Source of the DNA: Clostridiales bacterium CCNA10
GTDB lineage: Bacteria; Bacillota; Clostridia; Oscillospirales; Oscillospiraceae
Assembly: GCA_003573975.1 (NCBI GenBank)
Contig: AP018533.1
Span: 1,736,001 to 1,800,000, forward strand
Direction: 5' to 3'
Length of the DNA: 64,000 nt
Both the position numbers and the translations under genes were made by a program. This document shows, piece after piece, positions 31,835 through 40,234 of the stretch. The notes below the pieces were generated by a model. It was not told where the DNA came from. It searched no databases and was given only the letters and a program-made list of their open reading frames with translations. Position 1 is the first letter of the stretch. Each line of letters begins with the position of its first letter.

Positions 31835-32026
31835 ATGGCGAACAAGCCGGTGCTTGGCATCATTGACTGCCCACATTGCGGGAGAGCGAACATGGTAGGA
31901 TGGAACGGGAACTACAAGGTTCCGTGTTTCTACTGCAAGAAGAAGTTCATGGTGAAGCGGACTCGGCTTCACCATACGACGCCGATAACGGTCAACGAAA
32001 ATGCAAAGGAGGCCATCGAACGGTGA
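31835..32026 (+). CDS. Zinc-ribbon small protein
   Basis: The product has 63 residues. CPHCGRA and CFYCKKKF give a zinc ribbon in the first 35 residues. ATG 31835 follows GAGGAGGG; a longer upstream frame overlaps the preceding gene and is rejected. Confidence 0.62.
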   Translation: MANKPVLGIIDCPHCGRANMVGWNGNYKVPCFYCKKKFMVKRTRLHHTTPITVNENAKEAIER

Positions 32027-32463
32027 ACACATACGCAGAAATGAAGAAACGCCATCAGGAGGAAGTCAACGCACTTCCGATTTACTGGGCGTTCACAGAG
32101 GAACGCTTCGACGAAGTCCTGAAGGAACTGGGACTTACGAAGAACGACGCCGACAAGCTCTGCAATACCTTTGGCGGCGGCTTCTGCCTCACCAAAGATG
32201 CGCAGATGATTGCCGATACGCTGGCCCGAAACTTCAAGGAAGTGGAGGACGCCATCCAGGCAGATGAAACCGGAGATGGGTTCATCAAGGATATGTTTCT
32301 GTACGAGCTTCGCAATCACGAGTACACCTACACCTGCGAGGTCGAGGAAACCGTGGAAGCCTGCGGCTTTACGATGGAGCAGATCGAAAACGACGAGCGG
32401 CTCCGACACGGGCTTGAGGTGGCGGCAAAGGAGCTACGCGAAGCGGCTGGCTTTTCATTTTGA
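32023..32463 (+). CDS. DUF7659-like phage protein (tentative)
   Basis: The product has 146 residues. GTG start overlaps the preceding stop. The order YAEMKKRHQEEVNALPIYWA, FTEERFDEVLKELGL, GGGFCLTKDAQ resembles a small domain common in Clostridia phages. The C-terminal half is helical. Function is unknown. Confidence 0.55.
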   Translation: MNTYAEMKKRHQEEVNALPIYWAFTEERFDEVLKELGLTKNDADKLCNTFGGGFCLTKDAQMIADTLARNFKEVEDAIQADETGDGFIKDMFLYELRNHEYTYTCEVEETVEACGFTMEQIENDERLRHGLEVAAKELREAAGFSF

Positions 32464-32475
32464 GGAGACTGTTTA

Positions 32476-33027
32476 ATGGAAATTGAAATCAGAGACATCA
32501 CGCCCGAAGAAGCTGCTCCGTATGGCGAGAATGCAGACATCGTTCTGACGGGGCGAAAAGCGGTCGTGTTCACCGACGCCGACGGCAATGTCGGAAGGCT
32601 CTACATGAAAGAGGAGGACATTGACCTGCTCGGAAAGCAATATATCGCCGAGAACTCGACGCTGGAGTACAGCAAAGTTTGCGAAGAATGGTTCCCGAAG
32701 GTGTCATGGAACGCATACAAGAACGACCCGCAGAGAAATCCACCGAAGACCATCGACGTAGAGTTCGTTTGTGACATGGGTAGCGAACGCACAGAAATCT
32801 GGCGCAGGCTCGACACCGGCGGCTACCTCATGCGGAAACTCTGCAACGAACCATTCGCCCGTTGGCTGGTTTGCCGTGAGCGTCAGGGATGGTGGGAAGA
32901 TGGAGCCTGCGTCCGCCCGAACATCACGTTCCGACACAGGAAGCAAACCGAGAAGGTGCGGTACGACGACTGGAATGAAACAGCCGCGTACAGCGACACC
33001 TTCAATCCGAATTTTAGGGAGGGATAA
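32476..33027 (+). CDS. Unknown protein
   Basis: The product has 183 residues behind TGAGGAG. The N-terminal beta region resembles a small ubiquitin- or SH3-like unit, then a Trp/Arg-rich remainder. No family is recognised. Confidence 0.55.
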   Translation: MEIEIRDITPEEAAPYGENADIVLTGRKAVVFTDADGNVGRLYMKEEDIDLLGKQYIAENSTLEYSKVCEEWFPKVSWNAYKNDPQRNPPKTIDVEFVCDMGSERTEIWRRLDTGGYLMRKLCNEPFARWLVCRERQGWWEDGACVRPNITFRHRKQTEKVRYDDWNETAAYSDTFNPNFREG

Positions 33028-33029
33028 AG

Positions 33030-33992
33030 ATGCCTGAAGTAAAATTGATGACGCCGCTGTTCGACGGAGGTATGTATAATCGCACCGGCCGTCGGATGCG
33101 AGCTGTGTTCATCAAGGAGGTTGCCGACGGAACCACGACCTATCGGCTGTGGCGCAAGGACGGAAAGCCTGAGATAGAGTACCCGCGGTGCGACAATGAC
33201 CGCTATATACTGCACGTTGAGGTAAACAGTTACCTGATTCCGTTGCGCATGACGGAGTTCCAGATGATCGACAACTGCGGCTACCTGCCCGCGGTGAACG
33301 AACTGTACGGCAGCAAGGAGGGGCGGGTCGCCTTCTTCAATGAGCTGAGAGAACGGGATGGGTGGAACCAGCCGACCAGCGTGTCCGAGGCAATGAAGCG
33401 AGAGGAAGAAGTCGTTACGCGCCTTGGGAGCCAGCCTGAGAGGTGGGTTGCCAGCATCAGTAAGCAACTTGCAAGCCACGTTAAGTTCTATCTCCAGAGC
33501 GAGAAGAACGGCGGCCTGACGCATCCCGATTATGTCGGAGCCTGCGTCTTGAACAAGTTAGACGAGTGCATGAAGCTGTCTGAGGCCCATCAGGAGTACA
33601 TCCAGAAAGAGAAAGAAAAAATAGCCGCAGAAGAAGCAGAGAAGCGGCACCGAGAGACAGAGGAGATAAATGCGAAGGCAAAGCAGGAGATCGAGGCAGC
33701 CGTCAAAATCATCCGAGAGGGTGGGCGCCTGAACAACGACCGCATCGACTACCGCGTTGGGGATGTCGGACACAACGAGCCGATTGTTTTGCTCCTCATG
33801 CGCCGGTACAAGGTGGGTGTTCCCCTGAGAACGCAGGGTTGGATCTGCAGCAAGCTGGCGAACGTCACCATCAAAGACGGCAGGTGCGACGGTCTGCAGT
33901 ATTACAAGGCCAAAGGCGCTGCCTGCTCACAGCGGTTTTTCGACTGCATGAACGAGCTGGTTCAGAAGGTAATTCAGGAGGAAGCAAAATGA
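33030..33992 (+). CDS. Unknown protein with charged coiled coil
   Basis: The product has 320 residues. N-terminal ~100 residues are beta-rich. Residues ~175-235 form a highly charged coiled coil (Lys/Glu/Ala), and a compact C-terminal domain contains NDRIDYRVGDVGHNEPIVLL. The ribosome site is GGGAGGG. It could be scaffold-like; no family is recognised. Confidence 0.58.
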   Translation: MPEVKLMTPLFDGGMYNRTGRRMRAVFIKEVADGTTTYRLWRKDGKPEIEYPRCDNDRYILHVEVNSYLIPLRMTEFQMIDNCGYLPAVNELYGSKEGRVAFFNELRERDGWNQPTSVSEAMKREEEVVTRLGSQPERWVASISKQLASHVKFYLQSEKNGGLTHPDYVGACVLNKLDECMKLSEAHQEYIQKEKEKIAAEEAEKRHRETEEINAKAKQEIEAAVKIIREGGRLNNDRIDYRVGDVGHNEPIVLLLMRRYKVGVPLRTQGWICSKLANVTIKDGRCDGLQYYKAKGAACSQRFFDCMNELVQKVIQEEAK

Positions 33993-34360
33993 TTACGATG
34001 GAAAACACCAGAGAGCTGATCGACTTCGAGTATTATGGCAAGTCCTACCGGATGGCCCCGGAAGAAATCGAGGCGGCGTACCGGTATCAGGAGATGCAGT
34101 ATCGCAAAGCGGACGCGCTCCGTATGCTGACCTCGTATGCGTTCGGTATCGAAGATCTGGACGCCGTTTCCGACGAAGACCGAGCCGAATACGAGAAAGA
34201 GTTTGAAACCAGTTACGGCATCACCTTCGAGGAGGCTAAGGAGAGCATCCCTGAGATCGTGAGTTACTTCTTCCAGAAGACCGATTGCAACGTCGGCGAG
34301 AATACGACTTGGTACGAAGCCATTGAGGCGGTATTTGGAGGAAACAGGGATGGAGACTGA
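33989..34360 (+). CDS. Acidic phage protein
   Basis: The product has 123 residues and starts in an ATGA overlap. FEYYGKSYRMAPEEIEAAYR near the N-terminus and EEAKESIPEIVSYFF later recur in small Clostridia phage proteins. It is acidic and helical. Function is unknown. Confidence 0.55.
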   Translation: MITMENTRELIDFEYYGKSYRMAPEEIEAAYRYQEMQYRKADALRMLTSYAFGIEDLDAVSDEDRAEYEKEFETSYGITFEEAKESIPEIVSYFFQKTDCNVGENTTWYEAIEAVFGGNRDGD

Positions 34361-34601
34361 AAGCAAGAGATGGAAGTTGGGTGACGATGTGAGCGCCGAG
34401 GACAACATCCTCGACGGGTTCACGTTCAAGGATCTGATTCTGGCCGTACATTGCAACTGTGAGAGCATCACACCTGAGGCTGTTCGCAGAGAGGCGGCCG
34501 AGATTTTGGAGGAGCGGATGCAGGACTACCGCTTCTTGCTCCGAAACAACATCGAGGAAATCATGGCCGAGGCCAAGAAGGGGCGTGCGCAGTATGAGTA
34601 A
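34350..34601 (+). CDS. Unknown helical protein
   Basis: The product has 83 residues. The ATG lies inside the end of the previous gene, with TTGGAGGAAA ahead. It is acidic and helical. No family is recognised. Confidence 0.52.
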   Translation: METESKRWKLGDDVSAEDNILDGFTFKDLILAVHCNCESITPEAVRREAAEILEERMQDYRFLLRNNIEEIMAEAKKGRAQYE

Positions 34602-34902
34602 CGGCATGATTGCCAGTGGAGCGTGGGAACAGATGACGTTCTTTGCGCCTCTGCCCATTACGGGAACACCGGCTATCAGCCTGTTCGACCACGCGACGCA
34701 CAGCTCGGAAAAGCCGAGCGAGTGGATGAAGCAGCTCGTGCCAGACGGCGAGTATGTTGTCATGGTCGGCACCCATCCGCTGGTGATGCGGAAGACGAAG
34801 CTGGCGGTAGACGAGGTTCCTGAGGGACACCAGTTCTACCATTACCTGATTGACGGCGCTGTGTACGCCGGCATTTTCGTAGGAAAGGAGAATGCGGAAT
34901 GA
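34594..34902 (+). CDS. Unknown protein
   Basis: The product has 102 residues and overlaps the preceding gene by 8 bases. The C-terminal ~60 residues look beta-rich (GEYVVMVGTHPLVMRKTKL). No family is recognised. Confidence 0.52.
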   Translation: MSNGMIASGAWEQMTFFAPLPITGTPAISLFDHATHSSEKPSEWMKQLVPDGEYVVMVGTHPLVMRKTKLAVDEVPEGHQFYHYLIDGAVYAGIFVGKENAE

Positions 34903-35195
34903 TTGGAAAAGGAAAGACCCTGCTCGTGCATGACGACTGCATGGTTTCGCGGGTGGCCCATCGGCTCGAAGAGCTTTGCGGCGAAATCGAGCTGTGCCAG
35001 AGCATCCTCAAAAATGCCCCCGACCTGCCAACGGAATACCGCCGCGCCAACAAAGAGCAGGTAAGGCAGCGGCTTGAGTTGGCGCGGTGGAATCTCGATG
35101 ATCTGCTGGAGGACATCGAGGACGGCATCGTTGCGCGAGAGCTGAAGCGCATCTACAACGAATATTGCGGAGGCGGGGACGATGGCGAGGTTTGA
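34899..35195 (+). CDS. Helical protein
   Basis: The product has 98 residues and starts in an ATGA overlap. It is all-helical, probably a two-helix hairpin. Its end overlaps the next gene by 14 bases. Confidence 0.52.
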   Translation: MIGKGKTLLVHDDCMVSRVAHRLEELCGEIELCQSILKNAPDLPTEYRRANKEQVRQRLELARWNLDDLLEDIEDGIVARELKRIYNEYCGGGDDGEV

Positions 35196-35457
35196 TGATC
35201 TGTGCGCTGACTTCCAGAAGCGCAAGCCCCGTGGCCCCATCACAGCAGAGGTTCCGTGGTTCAATGTTCCTCTGGAACTGCAGAAGGGCAGCGAGAGCGT
35301 GAACGACGTCCTCAGAAAGTACCTGAAGGACTTCAATCTGGAATACCTGAACGAGATGGGAACCGTGTGGTTCCTCTACCACGACCTGTGGAAGTGCTGC
35401 ACCCACGAAATCAAGGACGGGAAAATCCACTTCTACATGGCCTGTTTCGATTACTGA
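35182..35457 (+). CDS. Unknown small protein
   Basis: The product has 91 residues with GGAGGCGGGG upstream. The C-terminal half has aromatic strands (VWFLYHDLWKC). No family is recognised. Confidence 0.52.
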   Translation: MARFDDLCADFQKRKPRGPITAEVPWFNVPLELQKGSESVNDVLRKYLKDFNLEYLNEMGTVWFLYHDLWKCCTHEIKDGKIHFYMACFDY

Positions 35458-35473
35458 GAAGGGAGGCAAAACA

Positions 35474-35947
35474 TTGGGAGACGTGAATTGCTTGAGATGC
35501 AAATACCGGCACACAGATAACGGGAATTGCACCGCGGTCGGCGGGTTCTGCACGGCGGTCCCGGCGGCGCACTGCCCGCTGCTGCGGGAATATTTGGACG
35601 CGGAGCTGACGCCGGAGGAAGTCCTCAGTATGAAGTTCGAGTGGTGCACAATGATGGATGCGTTGAACAGCATCGGCGGAGGTTATACCCGCCTGCGTGA
35701 GCTGGCCAAGGCCGACATAGACGGTCGGCTGGTGGTGCTGCCGTGCAAGGTGGGAGATACGGTGTATTTTGCTTTGCTTGGAAGAATCATTGAGAAGCAG
35801 GTATTTAGCATTGTTTCATTTTCAAATTCCATAAGAATTTACTGTGACGGAACAAGCGAATATTTCAGGCCAGAAGATATAGGGGAAACCTTCTTCCTCA
35901 CCCGCGAGGAGGCGGAGAAAGCATTGGAGGGCAAGCGGAATGCGTGA
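35474..35947 (+). CDS. Phage protein with N-terminal Cys cluster
   Basis: The product has 157 residues and a TTG start behind GGGAGGC. The N-terminal CLRCKYR..CTAVGGFCTAVPAAHC suggests zinc; the second half has DGRLVVLPCKVGDTVY, seen in many Firmicute phage proteins of unknown function. From about 35,770 the base composition turns AT-rich relative to its surroundings, and this continues into the next gene. Confidence 0.58.
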   Translation: MGDVNCLRCKYRHTDNGNCTAVGGFCTAVPAAHCPLLREYLDAELTPEEVLSMKFEWCTMMDALNSIGGGYTRLRELAKADIDGRLVVLPCKVGDTVYFALLGRIIEKQVFSIVSFSNSIRIYCDGTSEYFRPEDIGETFFLTREEAEKALEGKRNA

Positions 35948-36392
35948 GATATTATTTCGGGGAAAAGACCCCAAGAGCGGAACATGGTACGAGGGGTACT
36001 ACATGGCTCTTTCGGATACGACCTATTGCTTCCAAGGGGACTATGCCGCACACCCGGACAACACCAAACATTACATCGTTTTTGACCGGATGACCGACTG
36101 GGGACTTCCGAACCAGCATTTGAAAGCGGATGTCGATCCTGTGACTGTCGGACAATACACCGGGCTAAAGGACACGAATGGTAAGAAGATTTTTGAGGGT
36201 GACCTTGTGATTTCGACAAATCCGCGGCGGCTCTCAAACAAGCCGGAATTAGTGAAATATAACCCGTCGAGCGGATATTGGATGTGCGATCCACGCAGAG
36301 GTCCGCTTGTAGTTGGCAATGTATACGACAATCAAGAGCCGTCCGTCGGACACCCAATGGAGAAAGCATTGGAGGCGATGAAGGATGGCTGA
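35940..36392 (+). CDS. YopX-family protein
   Basis: The product has 150 residues. MREILFRGKDPKSGTWYEGY and the PVTVGQYTGLKDTNGKKIFE core are the hallmark of YopX (first described in Bacillus phage SPbeta), a phage protein of unknown function. It overlaps the upstream gene by 8 bases. The gene is more AT-rich than its neighbours, suggesting separate acquisition with the end of the preceding gene. Confidence 0.88.
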   Translation: MREILFRGKDPKSGTWYEGYYMALSDTTYCFQGDYAAHPDNTKHYIVFDRMTDWGLPNQHLKADVDPVTVGQYTGLKDTNGKKIFEGDLVISTNPRRLSNKPELVKYNPSSGYWMCDPRRGPLVVGNVYDNQEPSVGHPMEKALEAMKDG

Positions 36393-36786
36393 TGGTTTCG
36401 ACACAGCTACTCATTTGGCCGATGTGCTACGAACGCTCGCAAGCACTGGAGGGTGCGAGAGTTCATGCGACCTGAGACGAGCGGCGGTGGAAGGAGCTGA
36501 AATGATTGACTCTCTGGCATATACCATTCTCGGAGTTATGCACAGCGTTGACAAATGGCTGGACGGCAAGGAACTGGAACAGGACGAAGTCAACCGTGCG
36601 GCAACCATGCGTGAGAAAGTGCTCCGCATCATCGAGAGCCGACCGGAGCAGATCCACGCGCACCTTGTCATCAACTGGTTGGGTGATACGCATTGTTCCA
36701 ACTGCGGAGAAGACGTGAATTGCACAGAGCCGTTCTGTCAGCATTGCGGCGCACGGCTCGGCGAACCGGAAGTAAAGGAGTATTGA
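36385..36786 (+). CDS. Helical protein with C-terminal zinc ribbon
   Basis: The product has 133 residues. CSNCGEDVNC and CQHCGARL at the C-terminus form a zinc ribbon. The N-terminal ~90 residues are helical. The ATG overlaps the YopX gene end. Confidence 0.58.
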   Translation: MADGFDTATHLADVLRTLASTGGCESSCDLRRAAVEGAEMIDSLAYTILGVMHSVDKWLDGKELEQDEVNRAATMREKVLRIIESRPEQIHAHLVINWLGDTHCSNCGEDVNCTEPFCQHCGARLGEPEVKEY

Positions 36787-36787
36787 G

Positions 36788-37231
36788 ATGGAGAAATACG
36801 CGAAGAGACTGCAAGACATCATCAATGAGCAGGATTTTTGCTTTGAGCCTGAGGAGATCAGAACGGTCGAAAAGGCGCTCGGAGTTCTGAAAAAGTACGA
36901 GGACGCTGACATCCCAGCCGAAGCCTGCGTGGAATACAGAAAGTTCGAGGACGAACTGATCCGCGACGGTATGAGTCTTCAGCACGTTCTCGACCTGCTC
37001 AAAGCGGAGAGGGAGGGGCGTCTGAAGGTCAGACCCGAAAGCCTCGGCCAACGTTGCGGCCAGTGCCACCACTTCCTCAGAGAGCCTATGAAAGCGTCAG
37101 GCATCTGCGAGGTTCGCAAGAACAAGCACTACCCGCGAGCTGGGACGCCACTTTATTGCTGTCAGTCGAAAAAAGCCTGCCTTGACTTCGACGAGCGCGG
37201 CGAGCGGCCCATCCGGTATCAGGAGGCATGA
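36788..37231 (+). CDS. Coiled-coil protein with Cys-rich C-terminus
   Basis: The product has 147 residues. A helical N-terminal two thirds precedes CGQCHHF, C-E-V and CCQSKKAC, a probable two-metal cluster. TTGAGATGG spacing gives the start. Function is unknown. Confidence 0.55.
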   Translation: MEKYAKRLQDIINEQDFCFEPEEIRTVEKALGVLKKYEDADIPAEACVEYRKFEDELIRDGMSLQHVLDLLKAEREGRLKVRPESLGQRCGQCHHFLREPMKASGICEVRKNKHYPRAGTPLYCCQSKKACLDFDERGERPIRYQEA

Positions 37232-37233
37232 CG

Positions 37234-37476
37234 ATGGAGCGCCTGACGATACGAAACAGCGACGGCACGGTATCTCAGCCGACCGGCACGACGGTCGAAG
37301 CCGTGTTCTACCGGCTGGCCGACTACGAAGACACCGACCGCGAACCGGCCGAGATCCGCAAGCTGGAGCGAGAGTACCGCACAGCCGTCAATGAACTGTG
37401 CTATATGTGCGGTAAGCACAAGCAGGAACACGAAGGAGCCTGCCACGGATGCCGGTGGGAAAAACCTGTGCGATAG
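37234..37476 (+). CDS. Small phage protein with Cys pairs
   Basis: The product has 80 residues from ATG 37234; an alternative GTG/ATG start lies 3-6 bases upstream. MERLTIRNSDGTVSQPTGTT followed by FYRLADYEDT is a form frequent in Clostridia prophages; CYMCGK and CHGC give a zinc site. Function is unknown. Confidence 0.6.
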   Translation: MERLTIRNSDGTVSQPTGTTVEAVFYRLADYEDTDREPAEIRKLEREYRTAVNELCYMCGKHKQEHEGACHGCRWEKPVR

Positions 37477-37488
37477 GAGGTAGCCTGA

Positions 37489-37857
37489 ATGGCAAGAGGA
37501 CGGCAGCAAAAGTGGATATGCCTTGACTGCGGAGCTGCCTTTGCCGTGCAGGGCATAGCACCGAAGATGTGTTGCGCCTGCGGGTCTGCAAGACTTGGAC
37601 GGGCACCGAGCCTTGAACTGGCCGAGAACTTCGCGGAGAAGCGAGTTGAGCTGGAGCGGATCTGCCGTGAGCTGAACGGCGCCTATGGACGATACGCCTC
37701 GTTGAAGACTCGGTACGACGAGATCATGGCCTACTGGAAACAGCAAAAGCGGCGTGGATATATCACACCAGAAGAGTATCAACAACTGGCCGAGGAGTTC
37801 ATCGGAGCGCGGCCGGTGAAAAATAAGGAGGACGAAACAAATGGCAAAGATCCCTGA
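37489..37857 (+). CDS. Zinc-ribbon plus coiled-coil protein
   Basis: The product has 122 residues. CLDCGAA and CCACGSA form an N-terminal ribbon, then a helical coiled-coil region. TAGGAGG precedes the ATG. Its end overlaps the methyltransferase gene start. Function is unknown. Confidence 0.58.
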   Translation: MARGRQQKWICLDCGAAFAVQGIAPKMCCACGSARLGRAPSLELAENFAEKRVELERICRELNGAYGRYASLKTRYDEIMAYWKQQKRRGYITPEEYQQLAEEFIGARPVKNKEDETNGKDP

Positions 37858-38602
37858 GAATGTGCTGAACGTGCTGGGCGAGTGCAGAGCGGACGGAAAC
37901 CTGCTTTACCTGCCGAGCGTTCAGCTTGACCGCAAGACCTACACGGAGGTCAACAAGGTTCTGGAGAACATGGGCGGCAAGTGGAACCGGAAGGCAAAGG
38001 CTCACGTCTTCGCTGAGGACGATGATGTGGCGGATATGCTGGAGAACGTCCTGCTCACGCAGGAAGTGAAAGACCTGAAGCGTGAGTATCAATTCTTCCC
38101 GACGCCTCGCGCCGTCGCTGAGCGAATGTGCGAGATGGCTGAGATCGACAGCGCATCCGAGGTGCTGGAGCCGTCCTGCGGCAACGGCCAACTGGCGGAT
38201 GTCATCTGGGAGCATTTGCCCGCCGGTATGTGCTGTATCGAGCTGAACACCGACATGAAGCGGTATCTGGCTGAGAAACCCTACGGTGTGAACTACCGCG
38301 ATTTTCTGGACGTGACGAAGAAGGAAATCGGCACTATCAACCGCGTCGTGATGAACCCGCCCTTTACGCGCCATCAGGACATCGACCATGTGCGTCACGC
38401 CTACGATTTGCTGGATGCTGGCGGCGTTCTGGTTGCCATCATGTGCGAGAGCACGTTCTTCCGCAGCGATAAGAAGTCCGTAGAGTTCAGAGACTTCCTC
38501 GGCAGCGTGTATGCTCAGACGATCAAGCTGGAGTCGGGGGCGTTCCGCGAAAGTGGCACAGATGTCGTTACCCGCATCGTCAAGATCAGAAAGCCGATGT
38601 AA
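37841..38602 (+). CDS. N6-adenine-type DNA methyltransferase-like protein
   Basis: The product has 253 residues. AdoMet motif I is EVLEPSCGNGQLAD (~106-119) and the catalytic motif is MNPPFTRHQD, giving gamma-class order. An N-terminal ~75-residue region (LPSVQLDRKTYTEVNKVLEN, WNRKAKAHVF) precedes it. Type-I/gamma-like orphan methylases of this form are common in phages and conjugative elements. It is a second methylase of the region and probably protects phage DNA. Target bases cannot be read. Confidence 0.82.
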   Translation: MAKIPENVLNVLGECRADGNLLYLPSVQLDRKTYTEVNKVLENMGGKWNRKAKAHVFAEDDDVADMLENVLLTQEVKDLKREYQFFPTPRAVAERMCEMAEIDSASEVLEPSCGNGQLADVIWEHLPAGMCCIELNTDMKRYLAEKPYGVNYRDFLDVTKKEIGTINRVVMNPPFTRHQDIDHVRHAYDLLDAGGVLVAIMCESTFFRSDKKSVEFRDFLGSVYAQTIKLESGAFRESGTDVVTRIVKIRKPM

Positions 38603-38630
38603 GACCCGAATAGAGCGATTCCAGCCGAGG

Positions 38631-38740
38631 ACGGCAATACTTTCATCATTGCGTGATGCTCCAGAGGATGTAGAGCCTTGCTCTACCCTCTGGTTGCCAC
38701 TTGGCTAATTCAAAATACCGCAGAGAAAGGAGGCGCGGCC
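38631..38740 (+). promoter_or_regulatory. Structured intergenic leader, type shared with 21,851
   Basis: ATACTTTCATC (38637-38647) is followed by a small hairpin CATCA-TTGCG-TGATG. Then comes a strong 14-bp hairpin (CCAGAGG / CCTCTGG outside, GTAGAGC / GCTCTAC inside) and TGGTTGCCACTTGGCTAATT (38691-38710). No T-run follows, so it is not a standard terminator. It precedes a small zinc-ribbon gene. Confidence 0.52.
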
Positions 38741-38935
38741 ATGAGCAAAGCGGTAGGCTTCCACATCGACGTGAAGCCGGTATCGGTCACATTTACTTGC
38801 CCGCACTGTGGCAGAGAAGTCACGGTTCCGTGGCGAGAACTCGATGTCCCTGAGTGCTGGGGCGACGACTGGGGCTACGTCGAATGCCCCGACTGCGAAA
38901 CGGAGGTGAAGTTGGGTGACTACGAGTACGACTGA
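38741..38935 (+). CDS. Zinc-ribbon small protein
   Basis: The product has 64 residues. CPHCGRE and CPDCETE form a zinc ribbon flanked by acidic residues. AAGGAGG precedes ATG 38741. It is first after the structured leader. Confidence 0.62.
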   Translation: MSKAVGFHIDVKPVSVTFTCPHCGREVTVPWRELDVPECWGDDWGYVECPDCETEVKLGDYEYD

Positions 38936-39308
38936 AATGCCGAAGCTGCGGCTTGGAGATTGGGTATCATGCAGCGCATACATCAGACCGAGCGGCAACC
39001 ACTTCGAGATCGACAACGAAGACACGGGAACGGCGCTACTGTGGAGGAAAGACGCAACGGAGGGCGAGGAGATTGAAGATTACGAGTCCTGCGAGAAGTT
39101 CGTCACGAAAACGGCTTTGTTCACCGGAGTCTTCGTCGGCGTGACATGGCTCTGCACGGAACTTTTTTGTGAGTGGAATGACCCTCCGTACGGAAGAAGC
39201 GGCTTTCAATGTAGCTCAATCAACCCGAAGCCGTTCGCCATCGTTTACTACGCCGAGAACAAGAAGCGGTTGGTGCCGATGGACAGCATTGAGAAGGTGG
39301 AGCGATGA
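38916..39308 (+). CDS. Unknown protein
   Basis: The product has 130 residues. The GTG at 38916 overlaps the previous gene and has GGAGGTG ahead; an ATG at 38937 is an alternative start. The middle holds an aromatic strand region and WNDPPYGR. No family is recognised. Confidence 0.52.
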   Translation: MTTSTTEMPKLRLGDWVSCSAYIRPSGNHFEIDNEDTGTALLWRKDATEGEEIEDYESCEKFVTKTALFTGVFVGVTWLCTELFCEWNDPPYGRSGFQCSSINPKPFAIVYYAENKKRLVPMDSIEKVER

Positions 39309-39535
39309 ATTATTACGAAATCTATGACCGATACAGCGGCGAACTGCTGACCAGAGGCAACGCGGCCGAGTGCCGGAAAGCCCTTGGATGCGCCAGCCTC
39401 GACGGCTTTTACGCCTTGGCAAACCGGGCGCGGCGGGGGCTCAACAAAAAATATCGGGTCGTCATCAAAAAAGGCGGGCAGGTGGACTACCCCGTGCTCG
39501 GTAAGGATGACCCGCTTTACCAGAAGGAGGGATAG
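39305..39535 (+). CDS. Small basic protein
   Basis: The product has 76 residues and starts in an ATGA overlap. MNYYEIYDRYSGELLTRGNA and a basic middle suggest a nucleic-acid-related role; similar small proteins are frequent in Clostridia prophages. Function is unknown. Confidence 0.55.
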   Translation: MNYYEIYDRYSGELLTRGNAAECRKALGCASLDGFYALANRARRGLNKKYRVVIKKGGQVDYPVLGKDDPLYQKEG

Positions 39536-39538
39536 CAA

Positions 39539-40234
39539 GTGGCAAAACTGAAACCGATCCTGTTCAACACGTCAATGGTGCAGAAAATTATGGCCGGTGA
39601 AAAGACTGAGACACGGCGCGTAGTTCTCCCACAGCCTGAAGGTGCACGGTTCGTCCTCGACTGCGATGAAGAGAACCGGACGTTCGACCTGATGTGCGGA
39701 AACAACGGGGCCGGCGGCGTCTTCTGCGACTGGGCGGAGACCGTCAAGCCGAAGTTCTGGTTCGGCGACGTGCTCTATATCAGAGAGACGTGGCGCGTTC
39801 AGTCTGCGCACCGCTTCGAGGCGGATGCAAAGATCGAGTTCCGAGCAGGTGGCCCGCTCGGGAAAATCCAGTTCCCCGGCGGATGCTCCGACTCGGAATC
39901 CAGAGAGGCATTTGACCAGTTTATCGCTAAGTGGAGTACCGACTCCAAGTGGAACCCCTCGATTTTCATGCCAAAAGAGGCGGCAAGGACATTCCTGAAA
40001 ATCGTGGAAGTTTCCGTGGAGAGGCTCGGAGACATCAACGGCGGCGGGTTGAAGGCTGAAGGCATTGACCGGAACCAGCCGTACAGAGCGATGCGCATGG
40101 ATTTTCGGGATCTCTGGAACAGCACCATCTCTGCAGACCAACTCGACGAGTTGGGATGGTATGCGAACCCGTGGGTCTTCGTCTACAAGTTCCAGCAGAT
40201 CAGCAGAGAGGAGGCAACACATGAAATGGATTGA
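39539..40234 (+). CDS. ASCH-like domain protein
   Basis: The product has 231 residues and a GTG start. The N-terminal ILFNTSMVQKIMAGEKTETRRV, with a G-x-K-x-x-TRR pattern, is typical of ASCH/PUA-like domains; further landmarks are VLYIRETWRV and SIFMPKEAARTFLKIVEVSV. These predicted RNA-binding proteins are common in phages. The role is unknown. Confidence 0.78.
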   Translation: MAKLKPILFNTSMVQKIMAGEKTETRRVVLPQPEGARFVLDCDEENRTFDLMCGNNGAGGVFCDWAETVKPKFWFGDVLYIRETWRVQSAHRFEADAKIEFRAGGPLGKIQFPGGCSDSESREAFDQFIAKWSTDSKWNPSIFMPKEAARTFLKIVEVSVERLGDINGGGLKAEGIDRNQPYRAMRMDFRDLWNSTISADQLDELGWYANPWVFVYKFQQISREEATHEMD

